The notes beneath the pieces are model-generated. The model saw nothing but the letters and a program-made list of their open reading frames with translations, had not been told where the DNA came from and made no database searches. DNA of 64,000 nucleotides from contig NZ_CP140706.1 in assembly GCF_034555375.1 (NCBI RefSeq), positions 4,269,001 to 4,333,000 of the forward strand. The letters run 5' to 3'. The position numbers were made by a program, and so were the translations under genes. This document shows, one piece after another, positions 19,392-27,511 of the stretch; position 1 is the first letter of the stretch, and each line of letters starts with the position of its first letter. Source of the DNA: Pseudomonas sp. B33.4. Its GTDB lineage: Bacteria > Pseudomonadota > Gammaproteobacteria > Pseudomonadales > Pseudomonadaceae.

Positions 19392-19751
19392 ATGATTCGT
19401 AAACTCCCCATTCTGGCCTTATTGATTGGCGCACTCGCTGTCACTGGTCAGGCAGAAGCCGGTGGTGGCCACGGCTGGCAAGGCCCTGCGGTGTTTGGCG
19501 CGATCGTCGGCTCGGCCATCATCGGCTCGGCACTGATCAACCAGGATCGGCCGGTGTATGTGCAGCAACAGCCGGTTTATGTGCAGCCGCAACCGGTATA
19601 CGTGCAGCAGCCACCTCCGCCGGTCTATTACCAGCCAGCACCGGTGTATGTGCAGCAACCGGTGTACATTCAACAGGCCCCCGTCTACTACGGCCCGCCT
19701 CGCGGTTATTACGGCCGGCCACATGGCTACTACGGCGGTCCACGCTGGTAA
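19392..19751 (+). CDS. Secreted PVYVQQ-repeat protein
   Basis: A 119-aa exported protein. The signal peptide ends at QAEA (about residue 23). A Gly/Ala/Ile-rich segment FGAIVGSAIIGSALI resembles a glycine-zipper membrane stretch. It is followed by seven or eight imperfect PVYVQQ/PVYVQP repeats and a tail of GYYG repeats. Such proteins are common envelope proteins of unknown role. Monocistronic, with a terminator directly after it. Confidence 0.8.
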   Translation: MIRKLPILALLIGALAVTGQAEAGGGHGWQGPAVFGAIVGSAIIGSALINQDRPVYVQQQPVYVQPQPVYVQQPPPPVYYQPAPVYVQQPVYIQQAPVYYGPPRGYYGRPHGYYGGPRW

Positions 19752-19758
19752 TCACAAC

Positions 19759-19790
19759 AAAGAGCCCCGCTTTTATAGCGGGGCTTTTTT
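19759..19790 (+). terminator. Terminator after the PVYVQQ-repeat gene
   Basis: AGCCCCGC/GCGGGGCT stem with a six-base loop and T6. Confidence 0.92.
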
Positions 19791-19874
19791 ATGACCGTTG
19801 GTCGGCCAGCGTCTGAAAAAATCTCGCCAAGGTCGCTGTGAGGACAGTTTCCCCGGCTAAAGTCGGCATGATTG

Positions 19875-19915
19875 AGTGACCGTTATGTACATTTCCACAA
19901 AACGGTCACTTTTTT
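19875..19915 (+). terminator. Orphan terminator-like hairpin
   Basis: AGTGACCGTT pairs perfectly with AACGGTCACT across a 20-base loop and is followed by T6. No gene ends here: the previous gene already has a terminator at 19790 and the next gene starts at 19982. It may end a short RNA transcribed from 19791-19875, or act as a leader attenuator for the next gene. Confidence 0.5.
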
Positions 19916-19981
19916 GTCATGACGGAGCTGCAATCTGAATCCGTCCGTAAACAACAGGTTGATAACAACAAGGACGACTGT

Positions 19982-20176
19982 ATGCCAACACAAAACCCGC
20001 ACCGCATCGTCGGCTTGTGCACCTCCAGCAAGGTGTACAGCGCGCTGACCGAACTCAAGCACCTGGAAGGCCATCGCTGCGCGAAATTTCTCTCGCTGCT
20101 CGCGGAGAACCTGGTGCACAAAGGTTTGCTCAACGAGCGCGAAGTCATGCACATGCTCGATCAGGTGGTCGACTGA
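19982..20176 (+). CDS. Small conserved hypothetical protein
   Basis: A 64-aa protein starting MPTQNPHRIVGLCTSSKVYSAL. The ATG follows AAGGA at seven bases; the open frame further upstream lacks such a site and overlaps the hairpin at 19875-19915. The sequence looks like two or three short helices (ALTELKHLEGHRCAKFLSLL, LLNEREVMHMLDQV). No family recognised. Confidence 0.65.
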   Translation: MPTQNPHRIVGLCTSSKVYSALTELKHLEGHRCAKFLSLLAENLVHKGLLNEREVMHMLDQVVD

Positions 20177-20278
20177 GCCAGCCCTCAACGGCGTCAATGA
20201 CCACTATCGAAAGCGTTGATTGTCCGTAGAACCGGCGAATCTCTAAGGTAGCTCCATTGATAGATGGAGGTACTCGTC

Positions 20279-20461
20279 ATGGCTCAGGTTCAAATCATGT
20301 CCGTTATCGGCAGCGCCGTTCCCGCTTCGCTCAGGGCTTCGGGCTTGCTCGCCTGCTGGTATCTGATGCGCGACGGCGAGGCCATCAGCGGCCCGCTCAC
20401 CTCACTGCCCGCCGCGCAAGCGTTGTCGCAGAAGCTCCTCAGCCAGCAGTTCCACGCTTAA
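20279..20461 (+). CDS. Small hypothetical protein
   Basis: A 60-aa protein, MAQVQIMSVIGSAVPAS followed by a WYLMRDGEAISGPLTSL segment that resembles a short beta-hairpin module. A GGAGGT site precedes the chosen ATG. Its end overlaps the convergent transporter gene by 4 bp. No function recognised. Confidence 0.6.
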   Translation: MAQVQIMSVIGSAVPASLRASGLLACWYLMRDGEAISGPLTSLPAAQALSQKLLSQQFHA

Positions 20462-21519
20462 GGCAACTGCACTTTGGGCTTGGTTTCGGCGAACAGTGCC
20501 CAGCTCGACATGAACAGCGCCGCGATCAATGGCCCGATCACAAAACCGTTGAGACCAAACACCGCCAGACCGCCAAGGGTCGAGATCAGAATCATGTAGT
20601 CCGGCATTTTGGTGTCCTTGCCGACCAGAATCGGGCGCAACACGTTATCCACCAGCCCGATCACAAAGATCCCGAACAAGCCCAGCACCACGCCCTGCCA
20701 GATCATCCCGCTAAGCAGGAAATACACCGCCACTGGCGCCCAGACAATCCCCGCACCCACCGCCGGCAGCAGCGACAGAAACGCCATCAACACCGCCCAG
20801 AGCAACGCGCTGGGGATATCGAGAAACCAGAAAATCGCCCCGCCCAATGCACCTTGTGTCACGGCTACCACCAGATTGCCCTTGACCGTTGCGCGCACCA
20901 CCCGGTTGAACTTCAACTGCAAGCGGCGCTTGTGATTCTCCTCCAGCGGTACTGCGGTGCGCACCTTGCGCGCCAGCTCGGCGCCGTCGCGCAGAAAGAA
21001 AAACAGCAAATACAGCATGATGAAAAAGCTCACCACGAACTCGAACGTGCCCTGGCCGAAACTGAAGGCCTGACTGGCCAGCACCTGGCTGCCCTGCATC
21101 GCCGATTTGACGATTTTCTCGCGCAGGCCATTGAGTTCGCCCATGCCGAACCGGTCGAGCAAGTGCTGAAAGTACGGCGGCAGGCTGTGCTTGAATTGCG
21201 CCAGATACGCGGCGATGTCCAGCTCGCCACTTTCGATATTCTTGTAAACCGTGGCCCCTTCCTGCACCAGCAACACACTGAGAATGATCACCGGCAGAAT
21301 CGCGATCACCAGGCAGATCGACAAGGTACACAGCGACGTCAGGTTGCGCTGCCAGCCGAATTTCGCCTGCAGCCGGCGTTGCATCGGCGCAAACACAATG
21401 CCGAGAATCACCGCCCAGAACACTGCGCCGTAGAACGGCAGGAGAATCCAGATAAACGCCACCGTGACCAGCAACAGCAGCACGGTGAGGGATTTGAATT
21501 GAAGGCTTTTTTCGTTCAT
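20458..21519 (-). CDS. AI-2E family transporter (PerM/UPF0118)
   Basis: A 353-aa inner-membrane protein with eight or so helices. Family marks are the double N-terminal hydrophobic block, the central amphipathic segment of about 70 residues, FFIMLYLLFFFLRDGAELA, and the C-terminal PDYMILISTLGGLAVFGLNGFVIGPLIAALF. Members were linked to autoinducer-2 export and to ion exchange; the substrate here is unknown. Single gene. Confidence 0.9.
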   Translation of the reverse strand: MNEKSLQFKSLTVLLLLVTVAFIWILLPFYGAVFWAVILGIVFAPMQRRLQAKFGWQRNLTSLCTLSICLVIAILPVIILSVLLVQEGATVYKNIESGELDIAAYLAQFKHSLPPYFQHLLDRFGMGELNGLREKIVKSAMQGSQVLASQAFSFGQGTFEFVVSFFIMLYLLFFFLRDGAELARKVRTAVPLEENHKRRLQLKFNRVVRATVKGNLVVAVTQGALGGAIFWFLDIPSALLWAVLMAFLSLLPAVGAGIVWAPVAVYFLLSGMIWQGVVLGLFGIFVIGLVDNVLRPILVGKDTKMPDYMILISTLGGLAVFGLNGFVIGPLIAALFMSSWALFAETKPKVQLP

Positions 21520-21630
21520 GTCCGGTCCATGTCAGTCAGGCGTCATGCACGCCCCGATGCTTAGTCAACCGGGGCCTGCACGAGTGCCATCTTTATTCAT
21601 GGAGCATAGTTGCGGATCAGCGCGAGCCGG

Positions 21631-22317
21631 TCAGCGAACCGGTAACTTGACGATTTCATCTGTGGTCAGCACATCGCCGAAGGTGTCCTCGACTTCCGCC
21701 AGTGCGGCGTTGTGCAAGGCGTCCTTGTCGATAGACGCACCGTTGGCACGAGTGATCGCACGGGTGGCCGAAGCATCCGAAGCGACGACGACGTTGTAGC
21801 CCAACGGAGCCGCATCACGCGCAGCCCCGGCGACGCAGGCGTGGGTCATCAGGCCGGCAACAACCACCGTCTCGATGCCGGACTGCCTCAGCCGCTGGTT
21901 CAGGTCGGTGCTGGCAAACACGCTGACCGTGGTCTTTTGCAACACCACATCCTTGGCGCGTGGTTGCATGTGCGGATGAAACTTCACCGTTTCACCATCA
22001 ATGGCGAACACCGGCGAACCGGCCGGGGCCACGTGCTGAACGTGGTACACCGGGATTTTGTGGCGGTCGGCGAAGGTGATCAGCTCACGGGTGTTGGCCA
22101 GTGCGGCGGGGCCGTCCGGGATGGGCATCTTGCCGGTGAAGTATTCGTTCTGAAAATCGATCACCAGCAAGGCGGATTTGCCGGCCGGCAACTGGCTGAG
22201 CGGCGTGGCACCAGACATGGCGCGGAGGGTCGGGTGGTTGTCCGCCAGCGCAGCGGTGCTGGCCAACACCCCGGAAAATGCACAAGCGCTGAGAAAACGA
22301 CGAGTAACACGCTGCAT
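21631..22317 (-). CDS. Exported isochorismatase-family hydrolase
   Basis: A 228-aa cysteine hydrolase of the isochorismatase/nicotinamidase fold. The triad is visible: Asp54 in VIDFQNEY, Lys128 in VLQKTTVSVF and Cys161 in GLMTHACVAGAARDA. The N-terminus is an arginine-containing signal sequence (MQRVTRRFLSACAFSG..ALA), so unlike most relatives it probably acts in the periplasm. Substrate unknown. Confidence 0.85.
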   Translation of the reverse strand: MQRVTRRFLSACAFSGVLASTAALADNHPTLRAMSGATPLSQLPAGKSALLVIDFQNEYFTGKMPIPDGPAALANTRELITFADRHKIPVYHVQHVAPAGSPVFAIDGETVKFHPHMQPRAKDVVLQKTTVSVFASTDLNQRLRQSGIETVVVAGLMTHACVAGAARDAAPLGYNVVVASDASATRAITRANGASIDKDALHNAALAEVEDTFGDVLTTDEIVKLPVR

Positions 22318-22508
22318 GGAGTTTGCCTCTGTTCAGTTGAGTGATGAACAGAGCTTAAGCAAGCAACTGCAGATCGAACACAGTGAAACCGGCACATTAT
22401 CTGTACTGTTTCTGCACAGATGAAGCGCTCGACCCAAACATAGACCCAGATCAACAAACCTCGCCCGGATCCGCATTACCCTGCCGCGCTTTTGCGACCG
22501 ACACGCCC

Positions 22509-23840
22509 ATGACCCCGACCCTCGCCGCTCCCGAACTGCTTGCCCCCGCCGGCACCCTGAAAAACATGCGCTACGCCTTTGCCTACGGTGCCGATGCGGT
22601 CTACGCCGGCCAACCGCGTTACAGCCTGCGGGTGCGCAACAACGAGTTCGATCACGCCAACCTGGCGCTGGGGATTCGTGAGGCCCAGGCGCAGGGCAAG
22701 CGCTTCTACGTGGTGGTCAACATCGCGCCGCACAACGCCAAGCTGAAGACCTTCCTCAAGGATCTGGCGCCGGTGATCGAGATGGCGCCGGATGCACTGA
22801 TCATGTCCGACCCGGGGCTGATCATGCTGGTGCGTCGGCATTTCCCGCAGATGCCGATTCACCTGTCGGTGCAGGCCAACACGGTGAACTGGGCGAGTGT
22901 CGAGTTCTGGCAGCAACAGGGGCTGAGCCGGATCATCCTGTCGCGGGAATTGTCGCTGGAGGAAATCGGCGAAATCCGTGAACAGGTGCCCGGCATGGAG
23001 CTGGAAGTGTTCGTCCACGGCGCGCTGTGCATGGCCTACTCCGGGCGCTGCCTGCTGTCGGGTTACATGAACAAGCGCGATGCCAATCAGGGCAGCTGCA
23101 CCAACGCCTGTCGCTGGAAATACTCGGCGCAAGAGGCCACGGAAAACCAGCTCGGCGAAATCGTCCAGACCTGTCAGCCCGAGCCGACCCTGGGCCTCGG
23201 CGCGCCCACCGATCAGGTGTTCCTGTTACAGGAAGCCAACCGTCCCGACGAATTGATGCCCGCCTTCGAGGACGAGCACGGCACCTACATCATGAACGCC
23301 AAGGACCTGCGCGCGGTGCAGCATGTCGAGCGTCTGACGCGTATGGGCGTACATTCACTAAAGATCGAAGGCCGGACCAAATCGCACTTCTATTGCGCGC
23401 GTACCACGCATGTTTATCGCCGAGCGATTGATGATGCGGTGGCTGGCCGTGAATTTGATCGCAGCCTGATGACGGATCTTGAGTCACTGGCCCAGCGCGG
23501 CTACACCGAAGGTTTTCTGCGCCGGCATGTGCATGACGAGTACCAGAATTATCAGCACGGCAGTTCGGTGTCGGACCGTCAGCAGTTCGTGGGTGAGCTG
23601 ACTGGTGAGCGGCGTGAGGGGCTGGCCGAGGTCAAGGTGAAGAACCGTTTTGGTCTGGGTGATCATCTGGAATTGATGACGCCCGAGGGCAATTTTCATT
23701 TTGATCTGCGTGAGTTGCGGAGCGTCAAGGGTGAGGCTCTCGAGGTAGCGCCGGGGGATGGGCACACGGTGTATCTACCGATTCCGGATACGGTGGATTT
23801 GCGGTTTGGGTTGTTGATGCGGGATATCGGTAGTGTCTGA
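22509..23840 (+). CDS. trhP: tRNA hydroxylation protein TrhP (peptidase U32 family, YegQ)
   Basis: A 443-aa U32-family protein needed for 5-hydroxyuridine formation at wobble position 34 of several tRNAs. It contains the U32 core ELLAPAGTLKNMRYAFAYGADAVYAG and the cysteine-rich segment GALCMAYSGRCLLSGYMNKRDANQGSCTNACRWKY, written here only as a motif at about residues 165-200. These cysteines probably ligate an iron-sulfur cluster. The ATG at 22509 gives the conserved MTPTLAAPELLAPAG start; the frame is open 42 codons further upstream without support. The label peptidase is historical. Confidence 0.92.
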   Translation: MTPTLAAPELLAPAGTLKNMRYAFAYGADAVYAGQPRYSLRVRNNEFDHANLALGIREAQAQGKRFYVVVNIAPHNAKLKTFLKDLAPVIEMAPDALIMSDPGLIMLVRRHFPQMPIHLSVQANTVNWASVEFWQQQGLSRIILSRELSLEEIGEIREQVPGMELEVFVHGALCMAYSGRCLLSGYMNKRDANQGSCTNACRWKYSAQEATENQLGEIVQTCQPEPTLGLGAPTDQVFLLQEANRPDELMPAFEDEHGTYIMNAKDLRAVQHVERLTRMGVHSLKIEGRTKSHFYCARTTHVYRRAIDDAVAGREFDRSLMTDLESLAQRGYTEGFLRRHVHDEYQNYQHGSSVSDRQQFVGELTGERREGLAEVKVKNRFGLGDHLELMTPEGNFHFDLRELRSVKGEALEVAPGDGHTVYLPIPDTVDLRFGLLMRDIGSV

Positions 23841-23844
23841 AAAG

Positions 23845-24099
23845 CCCCTCACCCTAGCCCTCTCCCAGAGGGAGAGGGAACCGATTGGGGGATATTGGAG
23901 AAGATCACCGACCTGAAAATTCGTCGGTGAATCCACAATCGACTCTTCTGATCAAGAAGATTGGACTTGGCCCAATCCATAATCGACTCGATTGTTCAGC
24001 TTGTCTAAATCCATAATCGACTCGGTCGATCAGGTCGGCGTGTAGCGCATGACAACTCGGTCGGCCCCCTCTCCCTTTGGGAGAGGGCTGGGGTGAGGG
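23845..24099. mobile_element. MITE-like element, copy 3 (expanded core)
   Basis: The ends match copies 1 and 2: CCCCTCACCCTAGCCCTCTC at the left and GGGAGAGGGCTGGGGTGAGG at the right. The core is longer (about 185 bp) and contains three copies of AATCCAYAATCGACTC at 23930, 23974 and 24008. It lies between the convergent ends of trhP and the LysR gene. Confidence 0.68.
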
Positions 24100-24109
24100 T
24101 CGGCGTTTC

Positions 24110-24976
24110 CTACACACTAAACTCCTCCCGCAACATCGCCACAAACGCCTCCCGCGCCGGATGCACCCCGGCGTTTTCATGCCAGTAAAACAAGTTGTCG
24201 ACGGCCGTCAGTTCCGGGAATTCATACCCCACACACCCGGCCCCTTTCGCGTACTGCTCAAACACGCCCTTGGGCACCAGCGCCACCCCCGCCCCGGCAC
24301 TCACACACCCGACAATCGCGCCATAACTGGCCAGACTGACAATCGGCAGCGCCTGGCCCTGACGCAACAGCCAATGCTCCAGTGCCGCCCGATACGGGCA
24401 GCCCTGCGGCCACATGAACACGGTTTTGTCCTGCAGATCATCAATGTCGCGCACCGGCCCAAACGAGGTCGAGGCGATCAGCAGCAATTCTTCGCGATAC
24501 ATCGGCGTGCGCCTGAGCTGCGAACGTTCGACATCCACCGCGACAATCGCCCCGTCGAGGCGATGGCTGACGGTGTCGTCGAGCAATTGCCCCCATGTGC
24601 CCGTGGTGAGTTCCAGCGCCACCTGCGGATAACGCTTGTGAAACTTCGCCAGCAAGCGCGGCAAGCGCCCGGTCGCCGAGGATTCGATCGCGCCGATGCG
24701 CAACGGCCCGGACGGCTCGGCCGAAGGATCGACCGCGCGTTTGGCCTCGACGGTCAGCGCGAGAATCTTTTCCGCATAAACCAGAAACGTCTGCCCCGCC
24801 GGGCTGATGCGCAACCCGCGGCCCTCACGCAGAAACAGTGCAACGCCTAACTCGGCCTCAAGCGCCTTGATCCGCGCGGTGATGTTCGACGGCACGCAGA
24901 ACAGCTTTTCCGCCGCCCGGGCGATGCTGCCGACCTCGGCCACAGTCTTGAACATACGGATTTGTGCCAGCTCCAT
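24110..24976 (-). CDS. LysR-type transcriptional regulator
   Basis: A 288-aa LysR protein. The helix-turn-helix is MELAQIRMFKTVAEVGSIARAAEKLFCVPSNITARIKALE-like (residues 1-40), and the effector domain includes GPLRIGAIESSATGRLP and a C-terminal GAGVALVPKGVF. The ATG at 24976 gives the standard LysR N-terminus; GTG and ATG codons 6-9 bases upstream are also possible. It is divergent from the EamA transporter with about 100 bp between them, the usual layout for a LysR regulator and its target. Confidence 0.9.
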   Translation of the reverse strand: MELAQIRMFKTVAEVGSIARAAEKLFCVPSNITARIKALEAELGVALFLREGRGLRISPAGQTFLVYAEKILALTVEAKRAVDPSAEPSGPLRIGAIESSATGRLPRLLAKFHKRYPQVALELTTGTWGQLLDDTVSHRLDGAIVAVDVERSQLRRTPMYREELLLIASTSFGPVRDIDDLQDKTVFMWPQGCPYRAALEHWLLRQGQALPIVSLASYGAIVGCVSAGAGVALVPKGVFEQYAKGAGCVGYEFPELTAVDNLFYWHENAGVHPAREAFVAMLREEFSV

Positions 24977-25077
24977 ACCCATCACTCTGAGTGAACATTC
25001 AACGCAGTATAAGTCAGTTGTGGCGAATGATCGGGCGCCCGGATACTCGGCGCATCAACACCACCGAGCGCCCAATC

Positions 25078-25974
25078 ATGCCGCACCCTTCCCCGTTGAA
25101 AATCCTCTTGGCGATGACATTTGTCGTCGGTTGCTGGGCCTATTCGCCGACCGGCATTCACATCGGCCTGCAAGCCTATGACCCCGGACATCTGGCGTTG
25201 CTGCGGTTTCTGTTGGCCTCGCTGTTCATGGCGCTGATCGCCGCGTTCAACGGCATTCGTCTGCCACATCTGCGCGATGTGCCGCTGTTGTTCGCTTTGG
25301 GATTCTTCGCCGTGAGCCTGCATCACGTCGCACTGAACATCGGCCAGCAAAGTGTCAGTGCCGGCGCTTCCAGCGTACTGGCGCAATCGAGCCCGCTGTT
25401 CAGCACGCTGCTGGCGCGGTTTGTGTTCAAGGATCAGGTCAGCGCCTGGCGTTGGGGTTGTGTGTTGCTCGGTTTTGTTGGCGTGGTGATCGTGGTCAGC
25501 GGCGACAAGGGGTTGGGGGCTATCGACCCCCATGGCTTGCTGATCTTGCTGGCAGCGATGTCGTGGAGCATTTATTTCGCGCTGCAAAAACATCATGCGC
25601 GGCGATACGACGGCTTCAGCCTGGCCTGCTATGCGGTGTGGTCGGGGACGTTGATGCTGCTGGTTTATCTGCCGGGACTGGGGGATGCCGTGATGAAGGC
25701 GCCGTTGCGGGTGCAATGGGCAGTGTTGGCGCTGGGGGTATTTCCCAGTGCCCTGGCCTATCTGGCGTGGGGATTTGTGCTCAAGCATGTGGATCTGAGC
25801 CGGGCGACGATGACGTTGTATCTGATCCCGCCGACGGCGATGGGGATTGCGTCGGTCGGGTTGGGTGAGCGGCCGACGTTACTGGTGCTGGTGGGGTCGG
25901 TGGTGGTGTTGATCAGTGTGCTGGCGTTGAATCTGGAGCGGCGGGTTGGGGTGATTCGGGCTGCCGGGGTCTGA
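25078..25974 (+). CDS. EamA/DMT family transporter
   Basis: A 298-aa inner-membrane protein with ten helices and two EamA repeats. The first repeat begins FVVGCWAYSPTGIHIGLQAYDPGHLALLRF, and the second includes GLLILLAAMSWSIYFALQKH and ends in LGERPTLLVLVGSVVVLISVLAL. It is a likely metabolite exporter controlled by the divergent LysR gene; the cargo is unknown. Start MPHPSPLKILLAM is at the beginning of helix 1. Confidence 0.9.
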   Translation: MPHPSPLKILLAMTFVVGCWAYSPTGIHIGLQAYDPGHLALLRFLLASLFMALIAAFNGIRLPHLRDVPLLFALGFFAVSLHHVALNIGQQSVSAGASSVLAQSSPLFSTLLARFVFKDQVSAWRWGCVLLGFVGVVIVVSGDKGLGAIDPHGLLILLAAMSWSIYFALQKHHARRYDGFSLACYAVWSGTLMLLVYLPGLGDAVMKAPLRVQWAVLALGVFPSALAYLAWGFVLKHVDLSRATMTLYLIPPTAMGIASVGLGERPTLLVLVGSVVVLISVLALNLERRVGVIRAAGV

Positions 25975-26004
25975 TCTCGGATATGTGTTGAAGCCAATTC
26001 CGCA

Positions 26005-26096
26005 ATCGCGAGCAGGCTCACTCCTACAATGGGCAGTGGGTGTACATAGAGTCTGTGCATGCCACAAAACCTTGTAGGAGTGAGCCTGCTCGCGAT
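26005..26096. repeat. REPIN, type A
   Basis: Arms 26005-26028 and 26073-26096 are inverted copies of TGTAGGAGTGAGCCTGCTCG plus CGAT. The 44-base middle is not repetitive. It lies between the EamA gene and the small acidic gene. Confidence 0.9.
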
Positions 26097-26127
26097 GAGG
26101 CCGGCAAACTCAACATAAAACCCAGGT

Positions 26128-26361
26128 TTAGCGCCGATCATCCGACAACGGCGTCGGCTCATCTGCCGGCGGCACATCCTCATCATCAGCTGGCGGATCC
26201 TGCCAATCCTCCGGCCGATCAGCATCGCTCAACGGATCACGCCCCGGGGGCATTCCCATCGGGGAATCATGATCGGCCAGTGTCGGCTCATCGGTACCGG
26301 GCAGCGGCCGGGTTGGATCGGTGGGCAGCACACCACCCTGAAACAGCAAATCGTTAGCCAT
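26128..26361 (-). CDS. Small acidic proline-rich protein
   Basis: A 77-aa hydrophilic protein: MANDLLFQGGVLPTDPTRPLPG, then Asp/Pro-rich sequence (DPPADDEDVPPADEP). Its ATG follows GAGGTGCGTC, nearly the same leader as the gene at 9509. Composition and DP repeats resemble the pair at 9303-9728, so it may be a diverged relative. Predicted disordered; function unknown. Confidence 0.65.
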   Translation of the reverse strand: MANDLLFQGGVLPTDPTRPLPGTDEPTLADHDSPMGMPPGRDPLSDADRPEDWQDPPADDEDVPPADEPTPLSDDRR

Positions 26362-26453
26362 GACGCACCTCACTCAGGAGGTCCGGAATACCCGGGCCGT
26401 ACAACTTGGAATCAGCCCTGTGTACCGCGTGCTATCGAACAGACCAACGGCGT

Positions 26454-27167
26454 TCAACCCTGCGCGGAAAAGCGGTCGCGGCTGTTGGTCAGGTGCAACC
26501 ACATCGCTGCCCGCGCGGCATCGGCATCCTGACGCTTGATCGCATTCAGAATCGCCTCATGTTCCAGATGCGCCAGTTGCCCGAGCTTGCTCAGATCCGC
26601 CGCGCCACGCTCGGCGGCGTTGAGCCGGTTACGCGGAATCATTGCACTGCCCAGGTGCTGCATGATTTCACTGAAGCAGACATTGCCGGTCGCCTCGGCG
26701 ATCAGCAGATGAAAACGCCGATCGGCCTCGACGCAACTGTCGTTGTTGTCCAGTAACCGCTGATAGTCATCCAGCGCCTGACGCATTTGCAGCAATTGCT
26801 GCTCGCTGCGCCGTTGCGCTGCGAGTGCCGCTGCCTGGGTTTCCAGGCCCAGGCGCAGTTCAAGAATGCTGCGCACGCCCAGCGCGGTGTCGACATTCAG
26901 GCGCAAGCCCTGCTCCGGCGCGCGCTCGATGACGAACGTACCGATGCCGTGACGCGTTTCCACCAACCCGGAGGCCTGCAATTTGGAGATCGCTTCGCGC
27001 ACTACGGTGCGGCTGACCCCGTGTTCCTGAACGATGGAATTCTCCGAGGGCAGCTTGTCGCCGGGTGTCAGCTGGCCGAGCAGGATGCTCTGGGTGAGTT
27101 TGTCCACCAGATCATGGGCGAGGTTGTGCGCACGTTTGCGAGCGGGAGCGTCGAGGTCTTCTTGCAT
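26454..27167 (-). CDS. GntR/FadR-type regulator with FCD domain
   Basis: A 237-aa regulator. The N-terminal winged helix (about 15-80) reads LGQLTPGDKLPSENSIVQEHGVSRTVVREAISKLQASGLVETRHGIGTFV in outline, typical of FadR-type GntR proteins. The C-terminal FCD domain (about 95-225) has conserved Asp and His metal ligands in RRFHLLIAEATGN and EHEAILNAI. Start MQEDLDAPARKRAHN is preferred; the frame extends 30 codons upstream. It is divergent from the glucarate permease and dehydratase genes and most likely represses them until glucarate or galactarate is present. Confidence 0.88.
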   Translation of the reverse strand: MQEDLDAPARKRAHNLAHDLVDKLTQSILLGQLTPGDKLPSENSIVQEHGVSRTVVREAISKLQASGLVETRHGIGTFVIERAPEQGLRLNVDTALGVRSILELRLGLETQAAALAAQRRSEQQLLQMRQALDDYQRLLDNNDSCVEADRRFHLLIAEATGNVCFSEIMQHLGSAMIPRNRLNAAERGAADLSKLGQLAHLEHEAILNAIKRQDADAARAAMWLHLTNSRDRFSAQG

Positions 27168-27243
27168 GGTCGGTTCCGGTGATCGGGGCTTGTCGATCGT
27201 AGCATTGCGAGACTGGCTGACGGGATTGATTTTAGCGCCACAC

Positions 27244-27451
27244 TTGTATGACAACACTCAAACAAGAGCAAAACAGTCTTTGAGCTTTCTAGCGACAAAA
27301 CCGGTAGATCCGTAGAAAAAGATCGCGATGAATCCGTAAAAAGCCTAATAATTACTGGCCAATAACAGGAAAGGCATAAAAAACCGACCTTTCAGAAAAA
27401 ATTAATCACTCGTTCCCACTTGTAGGACAAAAAATTCAAGTTGTATGATGT
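27244..27451. promoter_or_regulatory. Three FadR-type operator-like sites in the gudP/regulator gap
   Basis: The 344-base gap between the divergent GntR and permease genes holds TTGTATGACAA (27244-27254), TTGTAGGACAA (27420-27430) and TTGTATGATGT (27441-27451). The last two are spaced 21 bp apart, two helical turns, on the same face. TTGTNNGACAA-like palindromes are usual operators of FCD-type GntR proteins. No other gene is seen in the gap. Confidence 0.6.
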
Positions 27452-27511
27452 CTAGCAACATCGCAGCACCTGCCCTACCCCGCATAAAAATAATCAGTGG
27501 GAGAAAAACAA

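Noticed and set aside
20257..21564. Long plus-strand frame opposite the AI-2E transporter, rich in His, Arg and Gln
   Set aside because: It is the mirror of a clear membrane-protein gene; no ribosome-binding site or known domain.
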